Positions 35,611-49,698 of a DNA stretch of 64,000 nt are shown here, piece after piece (the stretch's first letter is position 1; every line of letters starts with the position of its first letter). The stretch covers positions 248,001 to 312,000 of the forward strand of contig MARA01000043.1 in assembly GCA_001792895.1 (NCBI GenBank), given 5' to 3'. The position numbers were made by a program, and so were the translations under genes. Below the pieces are notes generated by a model. The model ran no database searches. It was not told the DNA's origin and was given only the letters and a program-made list of their open reading frames with translations. The stretch is from Lentinus brumalis. Its lineage: Eukaryota > Basidiomycota > Agaricomycetes > Polyporales > Polyporaceae.

Positions 35611-38042
35611 ATGGCTGCCCTTGTGACTCGATACCAGCCGCGGCGGGTTGTGCGCGCACGCGATCTGTACGCCCTCCCGGAGGAAGACAGCGAACACATC
35701 GAATCTCTGGAGTTCAAGCAGCAATGCGTCATGATCAGGTCAAGACTGAATCTACCATGCGAAACAGAAGGTGCGCGAATTCTTGCATGTACGACCGAGC
35801 TCGTTTTATCGCGTTCCTAACCACCGCGTCCCCATTAGAGGACGGCCACCCAAAGCCGATCAGCCGCACCACCGTCAAGCATGTCCATGCCCGTTTCGAG
35901 GACATCTGCCAACGATTCGAATTTCTGTTCGATCGAGCGGACGATCGGGAGCATTGGGGTGTCGTCAATGCCCTCATCTATGTCTTGGGCGAGCTGTGTC
36001 CCGACTCGGTCCTGTGCGACATGTTCTTCGAACGACGTAAGTCTGTGGCACATCGTACAGTATCTCCTGTTTGTACTGACCAGCAGTGCAGTGCAGCTCT
36101 TTCCTAGACTTACGTGGCTCCTCCGAGGTCCGATTCGAGTTCCATGGTACTACCCGCTTGAGCTCCTTTGCATGATCGTCCGGCGCGGAAACGACTCGAC
36201 AAGGCTCGCCGTCGCGCGGCGCGGAGACGTCCTCAACGTCCTATTCCTGTCCCACTTGAGTAGCTTCCGTGCCGTTGAGTTCAACAGCATCATCATCTCA
36301 CACGCTCTCGAAGCCGCTTTCGCGGCCAACCCACCGGATCCCGACCTGGTCTCATCCATACCGCTTCTACAGCTGGTCGACGATATCGAAAGCGGTCTGA
36401 GCCTCCACCATGAAACGTTCACGCACCGCTGTGCCACGCATGGTCTGGTAGTACTCGGCATGGGACGCTTTCGACATGAACTAGACCATCCCTCTCGGGG
36501 AGTCCAGCGCTCGCTCGACTTCTTCGCTGCACTCAGCAAGCTACAAGATCTCAGCATTCGCGCCCTCGCGCTCCGATTGTTCTTCCCGCACAAATTCACT
36601 GGCAACGTCTCGCGTTCCTCCGACATACCCACCTCGGACCAGGATTGCCTTCCGAGCCACCTGCGGGAGCTACTGGTGCAGTATGGATCCCCAGGATCGG
36701 AATTGGAACTTATTCGTGCAGCGAAGGATGCTTTCCGGGCAGCCACGTCTGCTCTCTTTCGTGACCAAGACCTCCTCAAGTTCGGGTCAGCGGTAGCGGG
36801 CATTCTTCAGCAAGGCACTTTTGTCCTTGACGAACTCAAGGATTCCTTTACTGCAGACGACGGGCTGCCGTACGCTTCTCTGTGCGACTGTCTTCTTGCT
36901 ACCGTCACCGCTCTTCGGGAGACAGGGGGTTCCTCCGTGCAAGACATCGCGGATACTGTGGAACTCGGCCGCCTCGCAATCCTCGGGGATCACGCGGCAG
37001 TCGTTGCCTCAGCCCGTGCTGCTCTGGCTCGCAACCCTCAGCTCACGTTTGCATCCGTGATGCTTAGCGGGTTACTTGCGGACCGCGAGGAGGCCCTCCG
37101 GATTGCCAAGGATGGCCTGGAGTTCGCGGATGACTCCCCATATCTGCGACGCGAGCTCCTACTCTCCGCGATGGACGCCTCCTTCCGGAAGGGCTACACA
37201 CTACTGATTTGCGGCGACCTGGAGGATCCAGAGAGACGTGGATGGGGTAAGCAGGGCATCTTCTCCGGTGCGCAGTATATGGACGAGCTCCTACATGACT
37301 GCACACCGCCGCTCGACTCCCTCGACCTTTGGCTCACGCTCCACTGGCAATTCATCCATGCCATCTTGACCGCGGACGACGATCTGGAAGCAGTCGTGAC
37401 AAGTCTCAAGGCGAGTTGGACCGTTCAGTTGTGGCTGGAAACTCAATACTGACTATGTTATCCAGAGCACCCTGCTTCCACGTCTCGAGGCGTGCGAGTC
37501 TCTGCTCGAAGCCCGTGGCTACGACGTAAAGGGAAGTACTGTGCGGCGTGGCCGCGAGGCGTACCTCGCCCACCTCAACTGGCCATCGGACATAACAAAC
37601 TACTCCGACTGGATCAAAAGATTCGACTCATTCACAAAGGAATTCCGTGCGCCATTTGATAACCCGGCGCCAGGCGCCGAGGCGGAAGACATCCTCTACA
37701 CGCGCTGGTGGAACGTTGCAGAGAAGGACCTGGTCCCGGCGACGACACACGGTCCTCTGCAATGCGGGTGCCGGTCCAGTCGCGAGATGTGGGTTGGTTC
37801 GGTCGTGCTGGGAAAATGCAACTGGTGCCGCAAACCGAGCGCAATCTTGAAGCAATGCGCGCGGTGCAGGGATGTTTTGTGCGTGTGCTTCCGTCGATCA
37901 CGCTCTGAAGTCGGGATACTTACCTCATCTGCATACTTATAGGTATTGTGATGGTAAGTGTCAGAGGCAGGACTGGCCACGGCATAAGGAACGGTGCCGG
38001 CGCATTGCTGACGAGTCTCATACCGCTGTGCAAACCGTGTAA
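35611..38042 (+). CDS. MYND-5: MYND zinc-finger family protein with a GC-AG intron
   Basis: Exons are 35611-35770, 35839-36036, 36092-37410, 37466-37878 and 37943-38042; phases 1, 1, 0 and 2; 2190 nt, 729 aa. Closest to MYND-4 (VRARDLYALPEED, IRSRLNLPCE, WYYPLELLCMIVRRG, HWGVVNALIYVLGELC). Intron 3 starts GC (CTCAAG|GCGAGT) and ends CAG. No GT donor gives the conserved phase 0, so a GC-AG intron is the simplest reading. The finger is complete: CNWCR, CARCRDVL, YCDGKCQ, W, H, C. The C-terminal tail after the finger is longer than in other copies. Its stop lies 98 bp from the stop of MYND-6 (convergent). Confidence 0.9.
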
Positions 38043-38140
38043 TAGCATTGTGAGATTCTCCTGTAATAGCGACACAGTACACTAGATGTGCTTATGCGGC
38101 CCAACCTCGGGCCTAATCACCAAACCTGATCGTCACGACT

Positions 38141-40449
38141 TCATTCAATTTGATTCTGCTGACACTTGCTCTTGTGTTCGGCCCAATGCGTCCGTTGACA
38201 CGTCGCATTGCAGTACCTACTCGAAAACGTCAGCTCTATTGAGACGACCCACATAGAATAGACACACGTGTGCCGTACCATGCATTCTCGCATCCACCGC
38301 ATCTCCTCACCAATGCGGTGGTCTGCGAACACCAGGAGCACCGATATAGTGCGACGGAAGATTTCACTGTGTCAATCTCCACCCGCGAGTTTCCCTCGCC
38401 GCCGCCGCAGGTACACTGAAGCGGGCCCCGGGTGACGAGCAGACCAATCGTCGAACCAGCTATGCCTTCCAACCAGTCAGCCCAACGCGGCGACGTTTCG
38501 TCACTTGGAGACCAGCGGGCAGCGCTCTCTGGGATTTGAGCCGTACGCGTTCTGTTGAGCTCGTCGAGCGCTGTCACGAAACCCGACAGCTTCTTAATCC
38601 CCGTGCGGAAGTGCTGCGCGAGAGCTTTGTGTCCCTTGGTAGTGTGCGTCTCCTCGATCGGATATTCAATCCTCTTCAGCTCAGCATGCGAACGCTCAAG
38701 ACGTTTCAACAGTGGCTGTGATCTCATGTTCAGTATCTGGGGAGTCGAGAGTTGGACACCCGCACCTTGAGTTCCGCAAGATCCGCGCTGAGTACCGGGC
38801 CTCTCAATATGAGCATACAGGTAATGTAGCAGTCGATGATGCGGGGAAGATCACGCGAATCCGGAGGAGCTATCGATATGAACGTCTCCGCGTAGTTCAG
38901 CTGGGCTTTGAGATACTCTTCCCCGGCTCTGCGTCTCTGCCAATCAGAGGGAGAGGCGCTGAGAAGTAGATTCCACGCTTTCAAGCCGGACAGTTCCGTC
39001 GCATTCACCAGCAGCTGCCGCCGCCAGAAGGGAGTTACTTTCTTCAACTCTGCTCCTCGTATCGCGACCTGGAAGGATGTTTCGCGATCTTGACTCGTCG
39101 TACAGAAGACAAAATGCGCGTGGACATGCTGAGGATTCCGCGCCATGACCTCTTTTGCGCGGCTCGCAGCCAGCTCCACGGACGTGGTGATCATGAGGTA
39201 TTCCAGCTCTAAGAGATCTGCGTCGTCGAGCTCGCCCGCTTGGCGCAGCAATGCGGCGGCTGCGGGAAGACATTCCTCCCAGCTCTTGAACGGAAGCTTC
39301 GCAATCTTGAAGTCGTCGGGCGTCGGGGCGAAGCCGTCGACATACAGGTATTGCGCTTCTTGAATGATGGCGACCATGGACCTGCCGAACTTCAGGAGAT
39401 CCCGGTCTTTGAGATAATCCCAGGAAGCAATGACGAAGTGCTGCGAGGTTCTCTCCATCTGACAATATTCGTGCGATGCGGTTTGCTCAGTATGGGTAAT
39501 GAATGTGGATGGCGGGTCGACGTCGGCAGGCTCGTCTTCGGAGTACAAGTGAGAGAACAGCCACATAGCGGCGCAGCGAAGACTGATGTCTGGGCTTCGG
39601 ATGAGAACGGCGAGCAGTTCCAGGATCGGGGTTGCTTCTTCTTGGCGTTCAGGGAGCGCCGAGAATATTTCAGCGCCGAGCATGAGGATCGGTAGAGCAT
39701 GTAGGACCGTGCGAGGCGAGGGCGTAGGGGGGGCGAATAACAGCTCGGTAGTGGTCGAAAGAATGGAGGGAAGTGGAGTCTCCCGCATCATGCCGGGGAC
39801 CGTCCTCTCGCTGAAGAGCTGGGGCTCGAAGCAATGGGCCAAGGTCACCACGGCGTGCTCGATCACGACTGGATAGCGCCATATCGACATCGCATAGACC
39901 AGCTGAGACGCACCACGCAAAATTTGACCTCGGACGTCGTCATTGCCGTACTGCGAGATCAGAGAGAGTGTGACAAAGACGCGAGGAATCTCTGTGGGAC
40001 TGCTGAGAATACTCAGCATTTTTGGCAGAATCCCTGGAGATGATTGAGATGAGCCATCCGTAGGCGAGTCTCGTACAAACAACACGCACCGCTCTCAATC
40101 AGCCCCCGACAGAGGATGGCGTCAGGACACAACCTGCCCCAGATATTCACGATAGCGTCGACGATGTGCATGCTGTGGCGAGCACGAGCGGTGTCGAAGA
40201 TTTCGTTTAGGTCCTGGGCCAGTTCTGGAAACCGGCGATGCATCCTTCTGAGCCCGCTACGCCTACTCAAATCTGCCGACAATTTTCAGCAAACGCTTTC
40301 CGTTCTGCTTACCAACACTCACTCGGAATTCGCAATAGTTCGTACGTCTTGTCTCTGGCTTCTCTCGGATTCCTCCCTGTAGTGTTGGTATGCAGCCAAC
40401 CGTACAAATCGCGAGAGCCTCTCTGTTGAGAATTGCGTGGTCGAGACAT
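38141..40449 (-). CDS. MYND-6: MYND zinc-finger family protein
   Basis: Reverse-strand exons are 40323-40449, 40090-40272 (183 nt), 38766-40033, 38279-38715 and 38141-38216; phases 1, 1, 0 and 2; 2091 nt, 696 aa. Body signatures are VLHALPILML, LRCAAMWLF, LLKFGRSMVAI, LLELEYLMI, ARNPQHVHAHFVF and APPDSRDLPRI, closest to MYND-1/2. The finger has all ligands: CSWCS, CGGCENAW, YCNATCQ, W, H, C. A 28-bp semi-palindromic element (40517-40544) sits 68-95 bp upstream of the start in the gene's sense. No disabling change seen. Confidence 0.9.
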
Positions 40450-40516
40450 TTTGATACGAGTTTAGAGAGTCGTGCCGCTGGGATGTTCGCCGCGGGGTGG
40501 TGGTAGGTGTGAAAAA

Positions 40517-40544
40517 CGCGAGGCGTCACGCGTTACGACTCGCG
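40517..40544 (-). promoter_or_regulatory. 28-bp semi-palindromic element, copy 1
   Basis: On the reverse strand: CGCGA, 3 nt, GTAACGCGTGAC, 3 nt, TCGCG. It has the same spacing as 49213-49240 and 52245-52272. The core holds ACGCGT, the MCB-type site bound by MBF in yeasts. It lies immediately upstream of MYND-6. The regulatory role is inferred from repetition, symmetry and position. Confidence 0.5.
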
Positions 40545-40709
40545 ATGCGACGCGTCGACCGTGACGGCAGGCGCTGAACTGCTTTCCTCGGTCCTCCTCA
40601 GGCTGCTCGAGCAAAACTGTGCACAATCTCGTTGTTCAGTTACCGGGTCGTATGATACATATGAGACAGCAAGTCTTGCGAGCGCGTAAGTACTTAATGG
40701 TCCGTCTTC

Positions 40710-43093
40710 TCATTCACCTGATTGCCCATTCCGGGACTTGCACTCTGTACGGTGGTCTGCCCAGTGTAACTTCTGACATCCACCATCGCAGTACCTACAT
40801 CTCAGCGCATGAGCACGTGCATATCACACGGCGTGGACACAGGGACTCACCTCGTCTTCCCACAACCGCCGCATCTCTTCAGGACCGCGCTCGGATTGCC
40901 GCACCATGAACACCGGTACAACTCGTAGCTGCTAGTCTCAGCGGTCGCAGGCAGCCGGGCTCCTGGGGCGCGACCGGCGCATTCATGATGGTCGTAGTCC
41001 GCATGTTCATCGTCAATGCTGACGTTCCCGAGCCACTCGGACAAGTCATCGTCCGACAGCGACGAGGGCGTACGCGCGGCTTCCCCAGTGCTGCCGTGTG
41101 CGTCCAGCTTGTCGAAACGTTGAACGAGGGCTCCCCACTCCTTCGCGGCCGGAGTATAGAGGTTGAGGACGAGCTCGCGCGTGAGGTTGAGCTGTGTGCG
41201 CTTCACCGCGTGACCGACGAACTTCATGAAGTCCAGGGACGCCCTGATCTTTCTGCGCGCCGGCTGCTCAATGATGGTGAGTTGATGCAGCTTCAGTGGA
41301 TTCGAATACTCACATCTAACTCGCGCAGCTCCTCGCTGAGCTCTGGTCCCCGGATGAGGATCGTGAGCAGCACATACCAGCCGATCATGCCCAGCATATG
41401 ACGCGTGTCCGGCGGCGCCTCGGAAATGAAGGTCTTCGCGTCCTCCCATGCGGACATGAGGAACGCAGTACCCTCGGCACGAGCTGCCATGTCGCACTCC
41501 CGAGCCTGTTGCAGGATCTCCATCCCGCGTAGTCCAGCATGGCACGTCGCCCGCCAGAGCAACTGATTGCGTACGAAGGGTGTAATCTTCTGGCACTTCA
41601 AGCCCTTCTTCACAGCACGAAGGCCCTCTTCAACGTTCGCACCCATACTGATGATGTAGTAGGCATACGCGAGCCGCGGGTTCCGCCTGATAACTGCGTT
41701 TCCGAGGGCGATGGCCTCCGGAAGCCGCTGGCGAATGATAAGAAACTTCATGTCGAGGATGTCGGCGGCGTCCAAGTCGTCCTTGCCTCCCTTCGCTCGG
41801 AGGGCCTTCGCGCATAGTGGGAGAGCATCCGTCCAGCGCGTGAAGGGAGCGTTCCCAAGCTCAGCCGCCCCGAAGACGCGTCCGTCCGCGCTCTGCCACC
41901 CGCCCTCCGCGATGACGTACTCCGCGCGTTGTGTCAGATCCACCAGCTTCTTCCCGAGCGCGTACATGTCGCGGTCCTGCATCGCGCGCGAGATGGCATC
42001 TGTGTACACGCCCATGGCCTTGAGCATAACATGGAGGTCTAAACGGTCTACGCCGTAGTCGACTGCAATGTCCAACAGGTGGTCGGGAGGCCCGGCCGCA
42101 GCAGCGGCCATTAGTCCGTTAGGGTCGAAGTGCATCGCGTCCTGCTCGCACTCTGCTATCGGGAGTCGGAGGAGTCCCCCATCGCCGTGGCGCGAATGTT
42201 GATGTTCTTGCTCCGCAAGAACGCTGCAGTAAGCGCGGTGAGACCTGGAATGGCCTTGCACATGGCCGGGCAGTGCTGAGGTGCAGAGGCGAGAAGGTTG
42301 AGCGCATGAGATACGAGGGTGTACGAGACGGTCGGCTTCCGCAACGCCGCGACAGTCACGGCGAGGACGGACTGTACATCGATCTCTTTGACGAGAACGA
42401 CAGAAGGAGGGTCTTCGTTTGCTATGACGGCCTCCGTAGCATGGTCCATGGTGCTGATGGCCAGTTCGACAGCTTTCGGGTCGTCCGGGAGATCCTGGAC
42501 GAGCTTGACGAGTGTCTTGTTGAGTTGGCGAGCGATCTGCACCCGCGACTGCTCTCCGCCGTGGTGGGTAACCATAACGAGCGCATTGAGTGCGACGTGA
42601 CGCGTCGAGTCCAAGTCCAAGAGGGGTATAATCTTCTTCAGCATTCCTAAGGGAGATAGCCACGCGTCAGCGTTCAACAGCTCCGAGCGATGTGCGAATA
42701 CACGCCTTTCTCGAACAGCTTATCCCTGAGGAGAGCATCTGAACACATCTTCGCCATCATCCCGACGACAGCACCCATGACTTTCTCGTTGCCCTCGCGT
42801 CTTCCCGCGTTGTACGCAGCATTGAGTTTCTTGTAGATCTCATTGAACCGCGTATGAACCTTCTTCAGACCATGTCGAGTTGACAAATCTGTGTGGATTG
42901 CAGGCCTAAATCAGCCATCGTTCCGCAACACAGGCAGGAGAGAGCTGGTACCGGGGAGCTTCAGAGCATCACTCAGACATGAGATGGCGAAGGTCCACGT
43001 CGAGCCATCGTTGATGTCCTTGAAGAGCGCGTCTGGGATCAGGTAGGAGTCGCCTGCGAGAGCCGCGCCGGGGCCCTTGCGCATACCAGACAT
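40710..43093 (-). CDS. MYND-7: MYND zinc-finger family gene, one frameshift as given
   Basis: Reverse-strand exons are 42952-43093, 42706-42888, 41314-42646, 40851-41263 and 40710-40794. Exon 2 keeps the family length of 183 nt only if intron 2 uses a GC donor (AAAG|GCGTGT), ending TTAG. Exon 3 changes frame at a run of five C on the forward strand (42176-42180). One additional base there restores alignment with MYND-9 (GLLRLPIAE against GFIRLPLAE) and the expected phase, giving 718 aa. Other signatures are LDMKFLIIR, EGLRAVKKGLKC, TPFVRNQLL and APPDTRHML. The finger is complete: CSWCG, CGGCGKTR, YCDGGCQ, W, H, C. It forms a subfamily with MYND-9. It could be a young pseudogene or carry a consensus error. 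Confidence 0.85.
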
Positions 43094-43155
43094 GGCAACA
43101 ATAGAGAGGGTATTCTGAGAGGCGGGGAAGCGGAAGGAGAAGAGAAGGAGACGTG

Positions 43156-43163
43156 TTTATATA
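43156..43163 (-). promoter_or_regulatory. TATA box of MYND-7
   Basis: TATATAAA on the reverse strand, 63-70 bp upstream of the MYND-7 start; a second TATAAA lies near 43230. Its position supports the chosen first exon. Confidence 0.5.
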
Positions 43164-43341
43164 CCTACATGCCGCCATCGGCTACTGCCGAGAGGCACAC
43201 GGCTGTTGAACTCTCTCTGGTTCGGGCAAACTCAATACCGTTTATATCCTCACAGGATTCAGGCCTCAGGTGCACCAGAAGTGCTGCAATACTGGTTGAT
43301 GTGTAGAAGACAATAGTGTGAAGAACAGATTAAAAGTCTGG

Positions 43342-45330
43342 TCAGATCCGCTCAGAGGTTTGCCTTCGCCGAGATGACCGAGCCCTCTCAACGTTCAGGT
43401 GCGCCGCTTTGCAGCCTTCGTCGCAATATGCGTCATTCACCACTACAGCGGTAGGAACCTTGCACCATAGACAAAGCCGAGGCCAGGTGCCGCGGAGGCT
43501 CTTCCGAGCGGTCGTGCTTGGGATGAGGTTGTCAATTCGATCGACCGCACCGGACCAATTCTTGATATGTCTCGACTGCTGCGACATATCGCGTCCGTTA
43601 TCTTTGAGCAGACGCGTCTGTTGTTCACATGAGCGCGAAGATCGGAGCAGATGAGGATCGTGACTGACCGTCGTGCATTCCAGGAGGCGAGCCGGAGTGC
43701 CATGTAGAGCAACACTGAGGACCACGAACCAGATAAACACCTGCTCCTGCGCCGGAAAGCTGTCAGCCTCGCCATTTGTCACCCGCAATAAAGTCTCTGC
43801 GTCTTACAAGGCCGACTCGAGAAGTGCTACGCCCAAGCGTATGTCGCCACCTTCGCCGCCAATTGTGTGACCAGCGAGCGACAGGCCTTGCAGCCCCGCA
43901 TGCACGACAGCGCGCCGAAGCAGCCAACGCCTGAGCATCGGGGAAGCGTCGTCGCTCACGCACATGAGCCCCTTCTTCGCTGCCTTGAGACCTTCAACGT
44001 AATCGGGAAAGAGACTGAGGACGCAGTGCGCGAATGCACAAGTCGGATGGTCCTGCGCAGTCTTGCGTGCTTGTGCCAGTACGTCCATGTAGCTGCCGTT
44101 CGCCAGAGCGGCACGCAGCCGGAGGATAGCAGCAGCCTCAGGATCGCGAGCTTCGTTCATCAAGGCTGCCACAAGCGCCTCGCTGACATCTTCCAAGGGT
44201 GGATAGTCAGTCCCCGAGTCGTTCGCGTTGATCTCCAATGCTTCTGCACTCGGATCGGTGGGCTCCTCTGATATCGACCAGTGCGAACTGCGCCATCACA
44301 GAGCGATACCTGTCGCCACTTGGAAAGGCGGCAAGGAATGTCGCAAAGGGCGAGTCGTTCAGACCTTGCCATGACGCCGTCGCCCGCTGCTCCATTGCCC
44401 CTAGCGGGCATGTACCGGCTTGCGTGATCATGCAACTGTCGAAGGGTCCATCAGACGACGCGAGGGACGTCAGAGCTGCAACAGAAAGGCAGCGAATGCC
44501 GATGATCTTGCTGCGGGAGAACGGCAGGAGAATAAGGAGCGACTCGGCGACTTGGCCGTCGAACCTCTCTCCGGAGCTGCGCGCCGCCCAAATAGATACT
44601 CGCAGGAACGTGAGGATGTCGTACAAGGACGGGAGTGAGAGCGGCCCGCGATCGAGCGTATCTTCGATGACTTCATATATGCAACGCGGAGCGCCTCGTC
44701 GTCCAGCACGTCGGAGAGGGCATCCGGGCGTGCGAGCATGAGCTCGCTGGCCGCTCGGGCGATCGTGCCCGCGGCGAGGTTTCCGTCAGGAAGATCCGAC
44801 AAGATCGAGACCATCCTTTCCAGGGCTTTGCTGCAGTCGCACCTCGCACGTCAGGCTGCGGGACCTGGCTGACTGCCGAGCCAACCACACTGCGCAACGG
44901 CAGGAAAACGTCAGCACTGACTGAGACTGTGGATAGTATTTGCGACGTACCGTCGTCTTGTAGCCTCTTGCTGAGCAGAGGGAGTAGACAAAGGAAGAAC
45001 GCGCCATACTTCAGCGTCGCCAGGTCCGCAGTGGACAGAGAGGACGCCGTGACTGGGTCCCCGAGCTGCTGCTCGAGCCGATGAAACTCCGGATAGCCCC
45101 GGAGATATTCTGCGCATACAGTGATATAATGTCACGACCGAATGGCTGAGATGGGGACCAGGGTACGCACTAAGCTAGTAGAACGCGCTCCGAATGTTCA
45201 AGTCCGCGGCTGCGAGACCTATCATCGCAGAGGTTGCCCTGTCGACAAGATCGAGGCTAATGTAGGAAAGGTTAATACTCGGCTGTCGAGTGAGAAGAGC
45301 GGCGCGCTGCATTTCCGAGAGACGAGAGGA
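43342..45330 (-). pseudogene. MYND-8: decayed MYND family copy
   Basis: Family-like segments occur in the right order but in several frames. They are an exon-2-like piece (about 45180-45300), an exon-3-like body (ALERMVSILSDLPDG, IEDTLDRGPLSLPSLYDIL, RCLSVAALTSL, AFAHCVLSL, EGLKAAKKGLMC), then a remnant finger. Disruptions are frame changes near 44690 and 44270 and an in-frame TAA at 43804-43806, where relatives have Glu. The finger keeps CLWC and AYCDEGC but has lost the second C-x2-C pair, and the intron that normally splits it is absent. None of these lies at a homopolymer, unlike the shifts in the other copies. No first exon was identified. Closest to MYND-7/9. A heavily rearranged live gene is unlikely. 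Confidence 0.75.
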
Positions 45331-45601
45331 TGAGCGAGTAACGGAGGGAACTGCCGTAACTAGATAGCCGACCCCGAGACATCTGAGCCTTTGGCCGGTT
45401 GTGCACCTACGTAAACGCAACGTTGTTCCGTTCATGTGGGGGACGGAATGCAAGCACGATGGGATACAGCGATTAGATCGCGGACAAAGCCTCCCCTGCG
45501 AGCGGCCTATTATAATACACAAACATGATGAACCATACACATAGTCCCGACAAAGAAATACAGAGGGAGCACGCACGTCTTTGGCGCCGAGTTCTCCAAC
45601 C

Positions 45602-46732
45602 TCACGACCTCTCCAGCTTGCCCGCTACGCCTGCTGCCTCATCTCTTGCCTGCCCAAGCTGGGGATCGATCGTGGGCGGATTGGCTGATACCGGCTCGGT
45701 CCCGTTCACCACAGGGGCCGGCGGTGCAGACGCAGACATCTGTGGCTGCGGTGCGCTCTCCTGCGGCGCAGACCCGGGCACGATGCTCGAGCGGAAGGGG
45801 GAGGGGGCGACGAGGGGGCGATGGAAGCGTGCGCGAAAGTCATTCGCTTGTGCGGGGTCGTGAACGTACGCCGGGTGCTCCGCCATCGCGTTGAAGTGTG
45901 CATTCGGGTCTGGGAGGGGCGGTGCCTCGTCTGGGGCCTTCTGCACATGTTGCGCCTGTGCGTAGTGCATGCGTCGCTGCGATGCCGGTGAGGAGACGGG
46001 AAGGACGACATCTAGGGGACGTACCTGCTGGTCCCAGTGGTCCCACGCCTGCGCAATGATCGGTTCGAGCGAGGCGAGCTCCTCGTTCGTCATGGAGAGC
46101 GTCCGGAGGAGGTGTTGCTTGAGGAGCGGGGCACACGAGAACGAGAGCAGCAGCGTGCTCGCGAACGTCTGGCCGCCGAGGGGCTGGCCCTGGGGGAACG
46201 GCGGCTCGTGGATCGGGTGCGGCTGCTGGTGGGGGTGTGGAGGGAGGTCGTGGGGCATGACGGGCGGGTACTGGCCTTCGACGGACATGCGGCCGTACTC
46301 GTCGAGGGCGGGCATGATGTCGTTGCCCATGTCGAGCCCGAGCTCGCGCAGCTTGCGGGCCTTGACGAGCGCGCGGTGTTTGCGCTGCCGCTCCCGCGCG
46401 GCAGCCCTGATGCGGTCCCGCTTCGCGACCTCCTCGGGGGACAGGTCCTCGCCCTTGTACTCGGGCATCGGCTGTGGTAGCTCCTGCATCTGCTGCGCGG
46501 GCGACGGCGGGACCTCGATGGGCGGTGGGGGCACCTGCTGGACCTGCTGCTGCGAGAGCGCGAGTATATTCTGCAAGCCTGCCTGGCGGTCGCGCTCGCG
46601 CTTGCGGCGCTGCCTCTCTGCAGCCTTCTCGCGCTTGTGTCTCTGGCTCGGGGTCTCGTTCTCGCGCGACCGCTTCCGCGACGACGACGACGGTGTCGAC
46701 GGCACATGTTGTCCATTCGGGTCCATTTCCAT
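45602..46732 (-). CDS. Basic, Pro/Gln-rich nuclear protein of unknown function
   Basis: Single exon, 376 aa from ATG 46732. The N-terminal third has two very basic helical stretches (RHKREKAAERQRRKRERDRQ at about residues 31-50; RDRIRAAARERQRKH at about 108-122), which look like nuclear targeting or nucleic-acid-binding segments but lack a leucine zipper. Between and after them are Pro/Gln-rich regions (QQQVQQVPPPP, PPHPHQQPHP). A more ordered segment, LLLSFSCAPLLKQHLLRTLSM, lies near residue 205. I do not recognise the family; a bZIP-like or spliceosome-associated protein is possible. A TATAAGAG stretch at about 46851 on the reverse strand could serve as its promoter. Confidence 0.75.
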   Translation of the reverse strand: MEMDPNGQHVPSTPSSSSRKRSRENETPSQRHKREKAAERQRRKRERDRQAGLQNILALSQQQVQQVPPPPIEVPPSPAQQMQELPQPMPEYKGEDLSPEEVAKRDRIRAAARERQRKHRALVKARKLRELGLDMGNDIMPALDEYGRMSVEGQYPPVMPHDLPPHPHQQPHPIHEPPFPQGQPLGGQTFASTLLLSFSCAPLLKQHLLRTLSMTNEELASLEPIIAQAWDHWDQQVRPLDVVLPVSSPASQRRMHYAQAQHVQKAPDEAPPLPDPNAHFNAMAEHPAYVHDPAQANDFRARFHRPLVAPSPFRSSIVPGSAPQESAPQPQMSASAPPAPVVNGTEPVSANPPTIDPQLGQARDEAAGVAGKLERS

Positions 46733-46958
46733 GGCTTTAAAGAAGAGTATATTCCGCGGTGTAGGCCTGGGGGTCGCGGGGAGGGGATGGTAACGGTCGT
46801 GACGAGGAGGTGACTAGGAGGGGGGCCGACGCTGTCACACGCCCTCTTATACCCCTGGTGGCGTGGGAATGTCGTCCAAGCCCCGACACAACACCGACTT
46901 GCAGCGCATGCGGAATTCTTGTAAGTATGTACGTTACAGCTCTAGACTACATTGTACT

Positions 46959-49698
<2,740 letters not shown>

